In this document: positions 8,138-17,965 of the stretch, piece by piece | How positions within the stretch are numbered: the first letter of the stretch is position 1 | How the letters are laid out: each line of letters starts with the position of its first letter | Source: CAZWCE01 sp964632505 | GTDB taxonomy: Bacteria; Planctomycetota; Planctomycetia; Pirellulales; Thermoguttaceae | DNA length: 64,000 nt | Direction: 5' to 3' | NCBI GenBank assembly: GCA_964632505.1 | Contig: CAZWCE010000003.1 | Location: forward strand, 261,469 to 325,468 | Notes under the pieces: generated by a model | The model's database searches: none | What the model was told of the DNA's origin: nothing | The model's input: the letters and a program-made list of their open reading frames with translations, nothing else | Position numbers and translations under genes: made by a program

Positions 8138-8839
8138 ACCTGGAACTCCTTCTGTCAGTATCTCGGAATCGCTCTTAAAAAAACACGGCCAGGGGGCCCG
8201 AAAAAGACGTTTTACCGGGCCTCGTGTTTCCCGGCGACAGGCGAGCAAAACAACCTGCCGGTCAGAAAGAGAGGTCTTCCCTCAAGGAGAGGGGGATACG
8301 ACTCTCTTGCGACGACATTTTCATCGCAACGGCTTGACATACGGAAAACGAAGAGTTCCCCTCATATTTTCTTGTCGATCGTTTCGTTGCGACATCCGTT
8401 CTGAAAATGCCAGTTAACGAATATTTTACTCTTCCTAGTTCTTTCTTCCAGGGCGGTTGCGCTCATTTTTTCGTTTTTCCCGGAGAAATCCGCCCCCTGG
8501 GAGTCTTTTCAGGCGCTCTGGTGCGAAAAAACTCTTCGGCCGGCTGTCGGGATATCGAATCGACGCATCCGATATTTTTTTCGGTCTTTTTTGTTTTTAT
8601 TGAACATTCTTTTGTTTTTCTGGAACTTTTTTCCTTTCCGACCTATCTAAAGCCCGCTTCATTCCGGAAAAGATCGACAAATAATGCTTTTTTTCGTTTT
8701 TCACTATTCCAACGCTTTTCACGGTTATGCGGTTTGATTAATATGATAGTATCGTGTTGATTGATCGCGTCGGTACGCCAACGCGCGGATCGCAAGCGGA
8801 AACATGCTTGTTCTCTTGACAGCAGGAGGGTGGGACAAG
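8138..8839. other. AT-rich non-coding region between infA and the CAP-domain gene
   Basis: About 700 bases, divergent. Between 8400 and 8760 the composition changes to long T-runs and low GC, unlike the coding sequence around it. No reading frame here has a credible protein. Both infA and the CAP-domain gene must be promoted from it; a possible -10 box TATGAT lies at 8742-8747 without a good -35. Confidence 0.55.
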
Positions 8840-11800
8840 ATGACAAGACCTAAAAAGCTTCCGAGACAACCCCGGCGGAAAGTCCTCCGCCTGGAGCCTC
8901 TGGAAGACCGCTTGGCACTCTCGCTTTCGGTGCCCGTTCTCGAGAACCAGTTGCCCGCCTTCGAACCGAGCGCCCAGGAGCAGGAACTATTCGAATTGAT
9001 CAATCGGATGCGGATGGACCCGCAAGGCGAACTCGGCTATCTTTTCGAATCGACCACCCCCAGGCTTGAAGCCAATGATGGCCGGATCGACGACGTACTC
9101 GATGATTTTGAATATCCGACACGAACCCAGCTTCTGACCGAATGGCAAGATCTCACCCCCGCCCCCCCGTTGGCATGGAACGAATCGCTGACGGCGGCCG
9201 CTCACGACCATTCGAACAAAATGGTGGAAGCCAACGAACAAGCGCACACGATCACATCCCTCCACGAACCGCCCCTGCCGGACCGTGTCGCGAATGCCGG
9301 ATACGACCCGCTCATCCACTGGGACGAGGAGAAGCAGGAATACGTGCTCGCCTTGAGCGAGAATATCTACGCGTTCGGGAAGGGATCCTACGGCGACTTC
9401 AGCGCCGCCTCCTTCACCCATGCCGCGTTCGCGATCGATTGGGGCAATCCCGACGCGAAGCACCGCGAAAACATCATGGATGCCCTCTATTCCGAAGTCG
9501 GCATCTCGATGATCCGCGAGACCAACCCGGACAACACCGTCGGGTCCGTCGGCGAGTGGATCACCACCGTCGACTTTGCTTCGCCCCAGAGCAGTTCCAC
9601 GCAGGACGGCGGATGGCTGGTCGGCGTCGCCTATGACGACGCCAACGGCAACCATAGCTACGACGCCGGCGAGGGATTAGGGAACGTTCCGCTGTTGGTC
9701 GAAGCGGACGACGGCACCTCCTATCAAATCACCACGATGGAGGCCGGCGGATACCAGCTCTTCCTGGAAAGCGGGACGTACACCGTGACCGCTTCGGGAG
9801 AGCATTTCAGCCGCCTCATCACCAAGCCGTTTTATATCAACCATCATAACGCCAAGGTCGATTTCCTGAAGCAGGACGCCGAGAACATACCTCCGGAGCT
9901 CGATCTGAACGGCCCCGATGTCGATGGGGTCGGTTACCGGAACATCTTCGTCGAAGGAGGCGATCCGGTGGCGATCGTCGCGCCCGATTGGACCATCACC
10001 GACGAAGACGACCGAGAACTGCATTCGGCCCAGGTCTACCTCGTCGACCGCCCCGACGGCCAGATGGAACTGCTCGACGTGGACACCGCCGAAACCGACC
10101 TGATCGCCCGATTCGATTCCTCCACCGGCGTTTTGACGATCGAAGGCACCCAGCCGATCAGCCTCTATCGTCAGGTCCTTTCCACGCTGACCTACATCAA
10201 CGTGAGCGACCGGGCCGATCTCTCGGAGCGCGCGATCCACATTTCCGTCTTCGACGGTGTCGACCCGAGCGACGAGGTCGTTTCGACGTTGCGGATCGAA
10301 CCCTCTTCCCTGCCCGCTCTATCGATCTCCTCCCCCGAAATGGTCGAAGGCGACGAGGGCGCTATGCAATTGGGGTTCCAACTGACGCTCAGTGAAGCCC
10401 CACGGCGGGAAATCACGCTCGATTACGAGCTTCAGGCCGGCACCGCACAGCCGGGCGTCGATTATCATTCCGACGGCCCCGGTCAAATCACTTTCGCGGC
10501 CGACCAGACCGAGGCGACCGTCTACGTTCCGGTGCTGACGAATTTCCTCGGCGAAGAGGACAAATCCTTCACCTTCGCTTTGACCGGCTTCCAAGGCGTG
10601 CATTGCGATCAGCCCACGGCATTGGGCACGATTCTCGACGACGACAACTACATCGAATTGGGAGAAGTCGCCCACTGGGTCGGCCCGAACGTCGATCCGA
10701 CCGAGCGACGTCAATTGTACGCTTTCGAGCCGGAGCACGACGGCCACTACGCATGGGACGCCCTCTATTCCGGAAGCGCCGACGATGTTCGCCTCGAGGT
10801 CTACCAAGGCTCGCATCAGGGCGCCCCGTTGGCCACCTCCACCTTCGTCAACGGTGATCGCCAACATCTTTCTTTCGTGGCCGACGACCTGAACACCTAC
10901 GTCGTCAAGGTGACCGGAAACGTTCCAATCGAGCAACTTCGCATGAGCTTGATCGCCCGGGAAGATCCGGAGAATCGGGAAATCGAGTTGGTCGGGCGGC
11001 CCGGAGTCCTGGACGAATTCGTCATCGACATGCGCGACGGCTTCCAGGTGGGTCTCGGCGACCTTTTCACCTCCTACCAGCCCCAGCTCTTCGATCGCAT
11101 CCTCCTCAACGGCATCGACCCGCAAGACCGACTCACCATCGTCGGAAGCGATGCCCATGAACTCGCCGTGCTCGACGCTTCGAATCCCGTGGTGGAAATC
11201 GGCGAGGAACAGCTCGAGCTCGGCGGCATTGAAAACATCGATTATTTCGGAAGCGGCGGCCTGGACACCCTCTTACTTCGCGGAACCGACGGCAGCGACC
11301 GATTGAGTTTCGAGAGCGGCACGGCCACTTTTTCCGGACCGAACTTCCGATACCGCACCTTCGGCGTGGAGACGGTCCAGGTCGAGGGCATCGGCGGCGA
11401 GGACAAGGCCTCCTTCCTCGACACCCTCGACAACGATCTCCTCTCCCTCACTTCGGGACGCGTCTCACTGGTCGGAGACGGCTACCGACTCGACGCACTC
11501 GATTTCGAGCACCTGATCGCGACCGCCTCGGTCGAAGGCTACGACCGCGCCATCCTGTACGGAAAAGACAACGCCCTGATCCGCATGAGCGACAATGTCT
11601 CCACCTATCGCTCCGGCGATCTGTACTACATTGCCGAAGGATTCGAGGAAGTGACCGCCATGGAAGTCGACGACACGCAGAACCGCGTCGTCCTCTTGGG
11701 GAGTTCCGGCAACGACGATTTCAACGCCATGGCCGGATTCGCAACCGCCACCAATCACCGCGATTCCTACATCCATCAGGTCTTCGGTTTCGATGAGATC

Positions 11801-12124
11801 ATCCTCCCCGGCGAAACCATCGGCCTGGACCACTGCCGCATGCCGATGCCGCTTCCCGACGAAACCTGGTCCGAAATGGAAGATCACTTCCTGCTGACCG
11901 GTCCTCGGGGACAGATCGAAATCGATATGAGCATCCCCGTGCAATGGTATGAGCGAGAAACTACCGGCTCCCAGACTTCCCATACCAACCTCGAAACAAT
12001 GGCCACCTTTGCCCTCTTGGCCGACGAAGACGACCGGCACGACGAAGAGGAAGAAACATCGGCCGCCCGGCCACAGGCGACCGATCAAGTGCTGCTCGAT
12101 TTCTATTACGGCACCGACAAGTGA
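8840..12124 (+). CDS. Large secreted protein: LEPLEDR signal, CAP/SCP domain, SdrD-like, Calx-beta
   Basis: 1094 residues. The N terminus has basic residues followed by LEPLEDRL (18-25), the export-related motif of planctomycete exoproteins. A CAP/SCP (PR-1-like) domain spans about 45-245, with histidines in AAAHDHS, a SENIY block and the KHRENIM motif. An SdrD/CNA-like beta domain follows (YDDANGNHSYDAGEG). A Calx-beta domain lies around 485-605, ending in GTILDDDNY with its acidic calcium-binding residues. Then comes a beta-rich region resembling a PPC domain and long unassigned beta sequence to the end. AGGAGGG at 8824-8830 lies 9 bases before the ATG at 8840, so a start 12 codons earlier is unlikely. 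The role is extracellular; a specific activity cannot be read. Confidence 0.92.
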   Translation: MTRPKKLPRQPRRKVLRLEPLEDRLALSLSVPVLENQLPAFEPSAQEQELFELINRMRMDPQGELGYLFESTTPRLEANDGRIDDVLDDFEYPTRTQLLTEWQDLTPAPPLAWNESLTAAAHDHSNKMVEANEQAHTITSLHEPPLPDRVANAGYDPLIHWDEEKQEYVLALSENIYAFGKGSYGDFSAASFTHAAFAIDWGNPDAKHRENIMDALYSEVGISMIRETNPDNTVGSVGEWITTVDFASPQSSSTQDGGWLVGVAYDDANGNHSYDAGEGLGNVPLLVEADDGTSYQITTMEAGGYQLFLESGTYTVTASGEHFSRLITKPFYINHHNAKVDFLKQDAENIPPELDLNGPDVDGVGYRNIFVEGGDPVAIVAPDWTITDEDDRELHSAQVYLVDRPDGQMELLDVDTAETDLIARFDSSTGVLTIEGTQPISLYRQVLSTLTYINVSDRADLSERAIHISVFDGVDPSDEVVSTLRIEPSSLPALSISSPEMVEGDEGAMQLGFQLTLSEAPRREITLDYELQAGTAQPGVDYHSDGPGQITFAADQTEATVYVPVLTNFLGEEDKSFTFALTGFQGVHCDQPTALGTILDDDNYIELGEVAHWVGPNVDPTERRQLYAFEPEHDGHYAWDALYSGSADDVRLEVYQGSHQGAPLATSTFVNGDRQHLSFVADDLNTYVVKVTGNVPIEQLRMSLIAREDPENREIELVGRPGVLDEFVIDMRDGFQVGLGDLFTSYQPQLFDRILLNGIDPQDRLTIVGSDAHELAVLDASNPVVEIGEEQLELGGIENIDYFGSGGLDTLLLRGTDGSDRLSFESGTATFSGPNFRYRTFGVETVQVEGIGGEDKASFLDTLDNDLLSLTSGRVSLVGDGYRLDALDFEHLIATASVEGYDRAILYGKDNALIRMSDNVSTYRSGDLYYIAEGFEEVTAMEVDDTQNRVVLLGSSGNDDFNAMAGFATATNHRDSYIHQVFGFDEIILPGETIGLDHCRMPMPLPDETWSEMEDHFLLTGPRGQIEIDMSIPVQWYERETTGSQTSHTNLETMATFALLADEDDRHDEEEETSAARPQATDQVLLDFYYGTDK

Positions 12125-12145
12125 GTTCCGAGGCGCTCTCGCCTT

Positions 12146-13480
12146 CTACTTCTTCCCGAGATGCTTGTCGGCGAAGTCGAGATACCGCCGCCAATCGTAA
12201 TCCGTCACGTCGTGCCCGCCGGAACGGACATGGTAGCCGATCGTCTCTCCCACCGGCTGATTCACCTCGGGCATTTCACGACAGTCGCCGATGCCTTCGG
12301 TTCCGAGAAGCCGGTAGACCGGATCGGCATGCAATGCCGAAAGGAATTCCCCGCGAGGATCCGCCCAGCGATCCTCTTCGGCGCTGGCCACATACACCGG
12401 TCGAGGCGCCATTAGCGCGATCAGCTCGTGCTGGTCGACCGGCAGTTGCTCGACCGCATGGTTATAACGCACAAAATGATCGCAGAACCAGTGGGGGAAT
12501 GATTGATTGATGCGGGCGACCGTTTCGCCGAACTCACGCCGTGAAAGGGCGGCTCCTCCGCAGCCGGAATTGTTCGAAATGACCATCGCGAAGCGGGGAT
12601 CCCTCGCCCCGGCCCAGAGCGACGTCTTGCCCAGCCGCGAGTGCCCCATCACCGCGACCCACTCACCGTCGACGGCCGGCTCTTCGATCAGGTAGTCGAG
12701 CCCCCGACTCAGTCCCCAGGCCCAAGCCCCGATGGAACCCCATTGATCGGGATTGGGCTGCCGCTGATCCGGGCGATAAAAATGGGGATGAACCCCATTC
12801 TGAAAGCCGTCGTCGAAGTCGGGATCGATATCTCCGTAATAGGCGGTCGCCAAGGCATATCCCCGATCGACGATCATCTTGATCGGCCATCGGTCGGCGG
12901 CCACCCCGCGGCGTTCGGCGGTCGCCGTGTGATGTTCCACCCCTTCGCGATTACGGACCCAAGAGTCGGTCACCAGCACGCCTTCTTCGTCGGTCACCGT
13001 GTGATTGCCCTGGAAATTCAAGGCGATGAACGCAGGCACCGGTTTCGACGCATTCTTCGGAATATAGACCAAAAGGTCCATATGGGGGCCATCGTCGTCA
13101 CCGGTGAAGTGCAGTCGAACCTGCTTGCGGATCGCCTTGCCGTTCAAGGCGTCGTCCTTCACGTCAAGAACTTCTGCGCGAACATCTTCCGGAGCGATCC
13201 CCCCTTCGGGCACTTCGCCGTACACCCGGCTCTGAAAGAGCGAGAGGATTTCGCCACGACGTTCCTTTCGCCAATGATCGGCCGTTTCGACCGGCTCCCC
13301 CTCCTGGTCGACCAGCGGATCGGGCAATTCATAGTCCGGCACGTTCGACTCGTCGTAGTTCGGCTCAAACTTCTGTGCCTTCGCCACCGAAGCCTGCATC
13401 ACCAGAAGCATCGCAAGTGAAACGATCGAAGCGGCCCCGACCATGAACGCGGTCTTGCCAATGAAGTTGTTTCTGTACAT
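12146..13480 (-). CDS. CE15-family glucuronoyl esterase-like protein (secreted)
   Basis: 444 residues. A signal peptide covers about 1-36 (VSLAMLLVMQASVAKAQ). The rest is an alpha/beta-hydrolase of the CE15 type, which cleaves ester links between lignin alcohols and the 4-O-methylglucuronate of xylan. The nucleophile is S281 in VMGHSRLGKTSLW, followed by the family-typical NNSGCGGAALSRREFGE. The late acidic residues lie in SAEEDRWADPRGEF and the catalytic histidine is H423 in SGGHDVTDYDW. AAGGAG precedes the ATG by 7 bases. Its neighbours are the NagA-like gene upstream and, further on, xylA, which fits xylan use. It converges on the CAP-domain gene with 21 bases between stop codons. Confidence 0.9.
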   Translation of the reverse strand: MYRNNFIGKTAFMVGAASIVSLAMLLVMQASVAKAQKFEPNYDESNVPDYELPDPLVDQEGEPVETADHWRKERRGEILSLFQSRVYGEVPEGGIAPEDVRAEVLDVKDDALNGKAIRKQVRLHFTGDDDGPHMDLLVYIPKNASKPVPAFIALNFQGNHTVTDEEGVLVTDSWVRNREGVEHHTATAERRGVAADRWPIKMIVDRGYALATAYYGDIDPDFDDGFQNGVHPHFYRPDQRQPNPDQWGSIGAWAWGLSRGLDYLIEEPAVDGEWVAVMGHSRLGKTSLWAGARDPRFAMVISNNSGCGGAALSRREFGETVARINQSFPHWFCDHFVRYNHAVEQLPVDQHELIALMAPRPVYVASAEEDRWADPRGEFLSALHADPVYRLLGTEGIGDCREMPEVNQPVGETIGYHVRSGGHDVTDYDWRRYLDFADKHLGKK

Positions 13481-13635
13481 TTTTTTCTCCTTGGATCAAT
13501 CAGTTCTCGGGTCGTCGCCGACTCGGTCTTCGAATCGGGAAGACTCCATGCTTTCGCTTTCAGGTTAGCAAATTCCGGCGGCGTTTTCGCGGGGGGACCG
13601 CCATTTTTTCTCATTCCGCTTAGACGATGGGCTTT

Positions 13636-14832
13636 TCAAGGGGAAGCGGAACCGTCGCGATACACCACCTCGCCGGCAATGAGCGTCTTCTGCACATCGA
13701 AGCGGCCTAGGGAAACCTCTTCCCCTTCGATTCGCGAAGGTTCATAATCGAACAGGATCAAATCGGCCGGGGCGCCCGCTTCGAGCTGCGGCTCGGGAAG
13801 TCCCAGGAGTCGGGCGGGATTGGCGGTGGCCATGCGGATCGCCTGTTCCAGATCGATTCGGGCGAATCCGACGGCATTCGCGATCCCCTGTCCGATGGGA
13901 AAAGAAGCGGCGGCCAACAGTTCGCTCTGACCGGCGATGACGATTTTGCCGTTGGAGAGGATCTCCAAATCGCACAGATTGCTGGCATACTTTCCCGGCG
14001 GTAGTCCGGCCAATCCGGAAAGGTCGCTGATCAGGATGGATCGGGCAACCCCCTTGGCACGCACCATCGTTCGAACGACCATCGGCGGGAGATGGTATCC
14101 GTCGACGATCAACGAGGCGAACAACCGCTCCTCGGCCAATTGGGCCCAGAGATAATTCTGATGCCGGGGGAGCATCGTATGGCAACCGTTTCCCAAATGG
14201 GTACTCAAGCATGCTCCCGCCCGAACGGCCCGACGTATCTGCTCCGGCGAAGCGTTGGTATGTCCGATGCCGACGGCGATCCCATGCTCGACCAACGATT
14301 CGATGAACGCCGGGGAAGCATCATACTCTGGCGAAAGCGTGACCAATCGCAGCAACCCTCCCGCCTGCTCGACCAGTTGTGAAAACCGTTGCTCATCGGG
14401 CGGGCCGCAGCACTCCTTCGGGTGCGCGCCTCGCGGGCCGTCTTCTTGCGTAATGAACGGCCCCTCCAAGTGAATACAGGGAATCCTCCGACCGAGGACG
14501 GGATTCTGCCGGCACCCCAGAGCAATGACCCCCATTGCATGCAGGAGTGTCTGATGGCGTTGGGTCGTCAGCGTGGGACAGAATCGCACCACCCCCTGGG
14601 AGGCAAGGTAATCGGCCGTTTGTCGCACATGCGCGATGGTCAGGTCTTCGGATGAAAACTCCTGCCCTCCATAACCGTTCACTTGCAGGTCGATCAGTCC
14701 GGGGGCAACCCACGGTAGCGAGTCGACTTGCCCGGGATCGATCGTCAGGGGCGTGATCCGACGAATCTTTCCTTTTTCGATCTCCAGCTCCACCGGGAGT
14801 TCCGTGTCATAGCGCCTTGCCGTCACCAGCAT
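13636..14832 (-). CDS. nagA: N-acetylglucosamine-6-phosphate deacetylase-like amidohydrolase
   Basis: 398 residues, amidohydrolase fold. NagA removes acetate from GlcNAc-6-phosphate in amino-sugar recycling. Visible motifs are PGLIDLQVNGYGG (44-56), HLEGPF (121-126), the metal histidine H191 in GIGHTNA, H212 in STHLGNGCHTM, and the probable catalytic aspartate D270 in LISDLSGLAG. Canonical NagA has THLFNAM and a V-T-D-A block; the changes here (THLGNG, SDLSG) put it in a divergent subgroup, so the exact substrate is less sure than the fold and reaction type. The symbol is by family resemblance. It is followed on the same strand by the CE15 esterase after 155 bases. Confidence 0.82.
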   Translation of the reverse strand: MLVTARRYDTELPVELEIEKGKIRRITPLTIDPGQVDSLPWVAPGLIDLQVNGYGGQEFSSEDLTIAHVRQTADYLASQGVVRFCPTLTTQRHQTLLHAMGVIALGCRQNPVLGRRIPCIHLEGPFITQEDGPRGAHPKECCGPPDEQRFSQLVEQAGGLLRLVTLSPEYDASPAFIESLVEHGIAVGIGHTNASPEQIRRAVRAGACLSTHLGNGCHTMLPRHQNYLWAQLAEERLFASLIVDGYHLPPMVVRTMVRAKGVARSILISDLSGLAGLPPGKYASNLCDLEILSNGKIVIAGQSELLAAASFPIGQGIANAVGFARIDLEQAIRMATANPARLLGLPEPQLEAGAPADLILFDYEPSRIEGEEVSLGRFDVQKTLIAGEVVYRDGSASP

Positions 14833-15979
14833 CCGAAACCATCCTTTTTTCTAATACAAAGAGGGATTTCAACAGGAAGCGGGATGGCCGCAGAATGCGG
14901 CTTCCATCCATCAACCGAAACACACTCTCACCAATCTGCCCACTCCACCTACTCTTCCTGATCACATATCATCCTGAAGCACGAATCGGCGAGGTTGAGA
15001 ATGGTTTGGGTCGCATCCATCATGAACCGAGGGCGAACATGAGCAACGATCGAACACCGTTATACCATAAAATCACCGATGCCGACACCTTTTTTCTCCG
15101 CACGTTTTCTCGAGGCCCCTTTGGAGTAATCCGTGGAGTCGCGGGACTTCGAAGAGATATTCCCGAGGTCGAAAATATTCGAAAAAACCGACCACGACGA
15201 CGAATCTCTCTCAATTCGTCTTGGCACGCATCGGGAAAAGTGTCATAATGCGTCGAGAATCGAGTGTCGGGAGGGAGGTCCGATAAACCGCTTCCTCCGA
15301 CGATTTCCATTCTCCCTTGCGACCAAACCCCGAGGCGCCAATAACACAACCGTAATAATTGGTGGGAAAAGGACGGTCAAGGGAAATTGTTACGAAACGA
15401 TATTGAAAGAAAAACACGAACGCAGGTTCCGACCGGGCCGATGACCATCATCAGGGACGGGAAGCCACCATCGCCCTTCGAGGAATGGACTCACCTCCGG
15501 AAGAAAAGGTGAACCATTCCGAACGATCGTTATGATGGTCACCACCCGGACGCGGCCGACCCGGGAGAAAACGAAAAACGCCAGAAACGCTTTCTCGGGA
15601 AAACACGGCAACGTATTCTTAAAGGGAGCCTCCCGGGGCCATTGGGGAATGGCCGAGGGTGATTCTCTCGGAAATATCACGGTCGACCTCCCCCGGTCAT
15701 GCGGGGAAGCGAAACCGAAAAACTCGTCTGCCGAACCTATTTCCTTTTCAGGAAGCGAACTTTTCCGAAGTGGACCCCGTAGTATTGGTCAATCGAACAT
15801 CATGCTTTTCCCGCCGGAATCCGACGGCGGAGCGATCGGTTCACTCACGGAAGCACATCCTGTTGGTCATCTCTTGAGAGCGGTCGAAGCGGATCATTCA
15901 CCGGGCGCTTCTCGGGAACCCACTTATCGAAAACGGCAACCTTGCGTCTGTTTTCCTTATCAGAATCGGAGGAATCAGA
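14833..15979. other. Long non-coding region upstream of the flgM-like gene
   Basis: 1147 bases. Several open frames exist but their products are Arg/Pro/Ser-rich with no domain sense. A degenerate piece of the dispersed repeat lies at 15021-15042. The flgM-like gene must have its promoter towards the right end. Confidence 0.55.
15021..15042 (+). repeat. Possible degenerate copy of the dispersed repeat
   Basis: CATGAACCGAGG followed directly by GCGAACATGA matches two blocks of the repeat at 2885-2990 with the 14 bases between them missing. The match is short and could be chance. Confidence 0.35.
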
Positions 15980-16294
15980 ATGGACATTTACGGTCCAACT
16001 CATTTACACGGCGCGCATGCCTTGGGCGCCCCGCATAAGAACTCGGCCGGCCAGAAACAGCCACCGGAACCCAAGGGCAGGGATTTCAAGGATGAAGTTC
16101 AATTCTCCCAAGAGGCGCAGCAACTGACCGATTCGGCTCATCTGCGGAAGAACGCCGAGGGGAACAACGCTCCCTCCTCGGAGGTGAGGCTCGAGCTGGT
16201 CAACCGCATCCGCTCGGAGATCGCTTCCGGAACCTATGAAACCGAAGCCAAACTCGACCAAGCGGTCGACCGCCTACTGGATCGTATCGTGTAA
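15980..16294 (+). CDS. FlgM-like anti-sigma-28 factor
   Basis: 104 residues. The C-terminal half, VRLELVNRIRSEIASGTY followed by ETEAKLDQAVDRLLDRI, is the FlgM pattern: a helix, the I-x-x-G-x-Y turn and a second helix that binds the flagellar sigma factor. The N-terminal IYGPTHLHGAHALGAPH segment is, from memory, a recurrent opening of planctomycete FlgM-like proteins. FlgM holds the sigma-28 factor inactive until the flagellar hook is finished. GGAGG 8 bases before the ATG sets the start. No other flagellar gene lies nearby, so it is an orphan. A terminator follows at 16386. Confidence 0.8.
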   Translation: MDIYGPTHLHGAHALGAPHKNSAGQKQPPEPKGRDFKDEVQFSQEAQQLTDSAHLRKNAEGNNAPSSEVRLELVNRIRSEIASGTYETEAKLDQAVDRLLDRIV

Positions 16295-16385
16295 ACGTCC
16301 ATCGCCGGAAATCACTTTCGGACGAGTCCCTGCGAAAGAGATTCGCTCGCAAAAGAAAATATGGTTTTTCGCCGCTCGCTTTTTG

Positions 16386-16424
16386 GCACCGGAGTCGGTC
16401 ACGATTCCGGTGCCTTTGTCTTTC
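16386..16424 (+). terminator. Intrinsic terminator after the flgM-like gene
   Basis: 9-bp stem GGCACCGGA/TCCGGTGCC with a 12-base loop, followed by TTTGTCTTTC. It lies in the convergent gap before purB. Confidence 0.82.
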
Positions 16425-16461
16425 TTGAACTCTTTCTCGCACGATCATATGCCGAAGCCGA

Positions 16462-17901
16462 TCAAACCTCCAGATCGACCTCTCCGCCACATCCTTCCGG
16501 ATACTGCCGACGGATCGGCTCGACGAGGTTTTCCAGAAACGCATCGACCTGTTCAGGCGCCCGACCGACGAAACGTGCCGGGGCGAGCTGGGCTTCGATA
16601 TCGACACCGGCGAAATCGGGATCCTCACCGAGTCGTTCCAACAGGTCGTTCTCGCCGCCCTCTTGCTTGACCACCTCCCCGGCCGCCTGGCTGTGCCGAC
16701 GGATCTTCTCGTGGAGCACCTGGCGGTCCCCACCTTTTTCGACCGCCGCCATCAGAATGTTTTCGGTCGCCATGAACGGAAGTTCGGCCCGAAGATGTTT
16801 CTCGATCACCTTCGGATACACCACCAGCCCCGAAGCGACGTTCTGCAGAATCCGCAAAATCGCATCGGTCGCCAGAAATGCTTGCGGCAACACCAATCGT
16901 CGATTCGCGCTGTCGTCGAGCGTCCGTTCCATCCACTGCGTCGCCAACGTATTCGGCGGGCTCGATTGCAAGCTGATCACGAATCGCGCCAGGGAGCAGA
17001 TCCGCTCGCTCCGCATCGGGTTCCGCTTGTAGGCCATCGCCGAAGAACCGATCTGGTGTTTCCCGAACGGCTCTTCCACTTCCTTCCGATGCGCCAATAA
17101 TCGGAGATCGGTCGCGATCTTGTGGGCACTCTGGGCGATGCCGGAAAGCACGTCGAGCACTTGGCAGTCGAGTTTCCGCGGATAGGTCTGCCCGGTGACG
17201 GCGAAGACGTCGGGAAAACCGATCTTCTCGCAAAAAAGCCGCTCGAGCGCATCCACCTTTCCGTGATCGCCGTCGAAAAGCTTCAGAAAACTGGCCTGCG
17301 TCCCCGTGGTGCCCTTGATACCTCGGGTCCGGAGGCTCATCAGCCGATGCTCCAGTTCCTCCAGATCGAGGATCAGGTCGTAGTTCCACAGGCAGGCCCG
17401 CTTGCCCACGGTCGTTGGTTGCGCCGGCTGCATATGCGTGAAGCCCAAACACGGCAACTCGCGAAACTCCTGGGCGAATCGGCCGAGCCGATCGATCACC
17501 CCCACCAATTGCAACAACACCCATTGCAATCCCTCGCGCAGGAGGATCGCGTCGGTGTTGTCGGTCACGAAGCAACTCGTCGCTCCCAGATGGATGATGC
17601 CCCGGGCCTTCGGGCAGGCATCGCCGTACGTGTGTACATGAGCCATCACGTCGTGGCGGAGTTTTTTCTCGTACTGACGGGCGAGCTCGAAATCGATCGC
17701 ATCGACGTTCGACTTCAACTGGCCGATCTGCTCGGCGGTGATCGGGATCCCCAATTCCGCTTCCGCCTCGGCCAACGCGACCCAGAGTCGCCGCCAGGTA
17801 CTGAACTTTTGTTGGGGACTCCAAAGCCGGCTCATTCGGTCGGAGGCGTAGCGGCTGATCAGGGGATTTTCGTAGTGAGCATGGTCTTGCATGGTGGTCA
17901 T
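16462..17901 (-). CDS. purB: Adenylosuccinate lyase
   Basis: 479 residues, fumarase/aspartase superfamily. It splits SAICAR and adenylosuccinate, releasing fumarate, in two steps of purine synthesis. The signature GSSAMAYKRNPMRSE near residue 290 carries the catalytic flexible loop. GATSCFVTDNTD and TTVGKRACLW are also family-typical. Usual bacterial proteins have P where this has A in SSAM(P/A)YKRNP, and the length (479) matches the longer, eukaryote-like PurB form. The start MTTMQDH could be at 17901 or three codons later; CAGGA upstream fits the first. The HD hydrolase gene lies upstream on the opposite strand order's far side of a 64-base gap, same strand. Confidence 0.96.
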   Translation of the reverse strand: MTTMQDHAHYENPLISRYASDRMSRLWSPQQKFSTWRRLWVALAEAEAELGIPITAEQIGQLKSNVDAIDFELARQYEKKLRHDVMAHVHTYGDACPKARGIIHLGATSCFVTDNTDAILLREGLQWVLLQLVGVIDRLGRFAQEFRELPCLGFTHMQPAQPTTVGKRACLWNYDLILDLEELEHRLMSLRTRGIKGTTGTQASFLKLFDGDHGKVDALERLFCEKIGFPDVFAVTGQTYPRKLDCQVLDVLSGIAQSAHKIATDLRLLAHRKEVEEPFGKHQIGSSAMAYKRNPMRSERICSLARFVISLQSSPPNTLATQWMERTLDDSANRRLVLPQAFLATDAILRILQNVASGLVVYPKVIEKHLRAELPFMATENILMAAVEKGGDRQVLHEKIRRHSQAAGEVVKQEGGENDLLERLGEDPDFAGVDIEAQLAPARFVGRAPEQVDAFLENLVEPIRRQYPEGCGGEVDLEV

Positions 17902-17965
17902 CGGTTCGGAATCCTGCTGGATAATAGAAGAAGGGCGAGGGGATACCGTTCTTCCCTGAGGTTGC

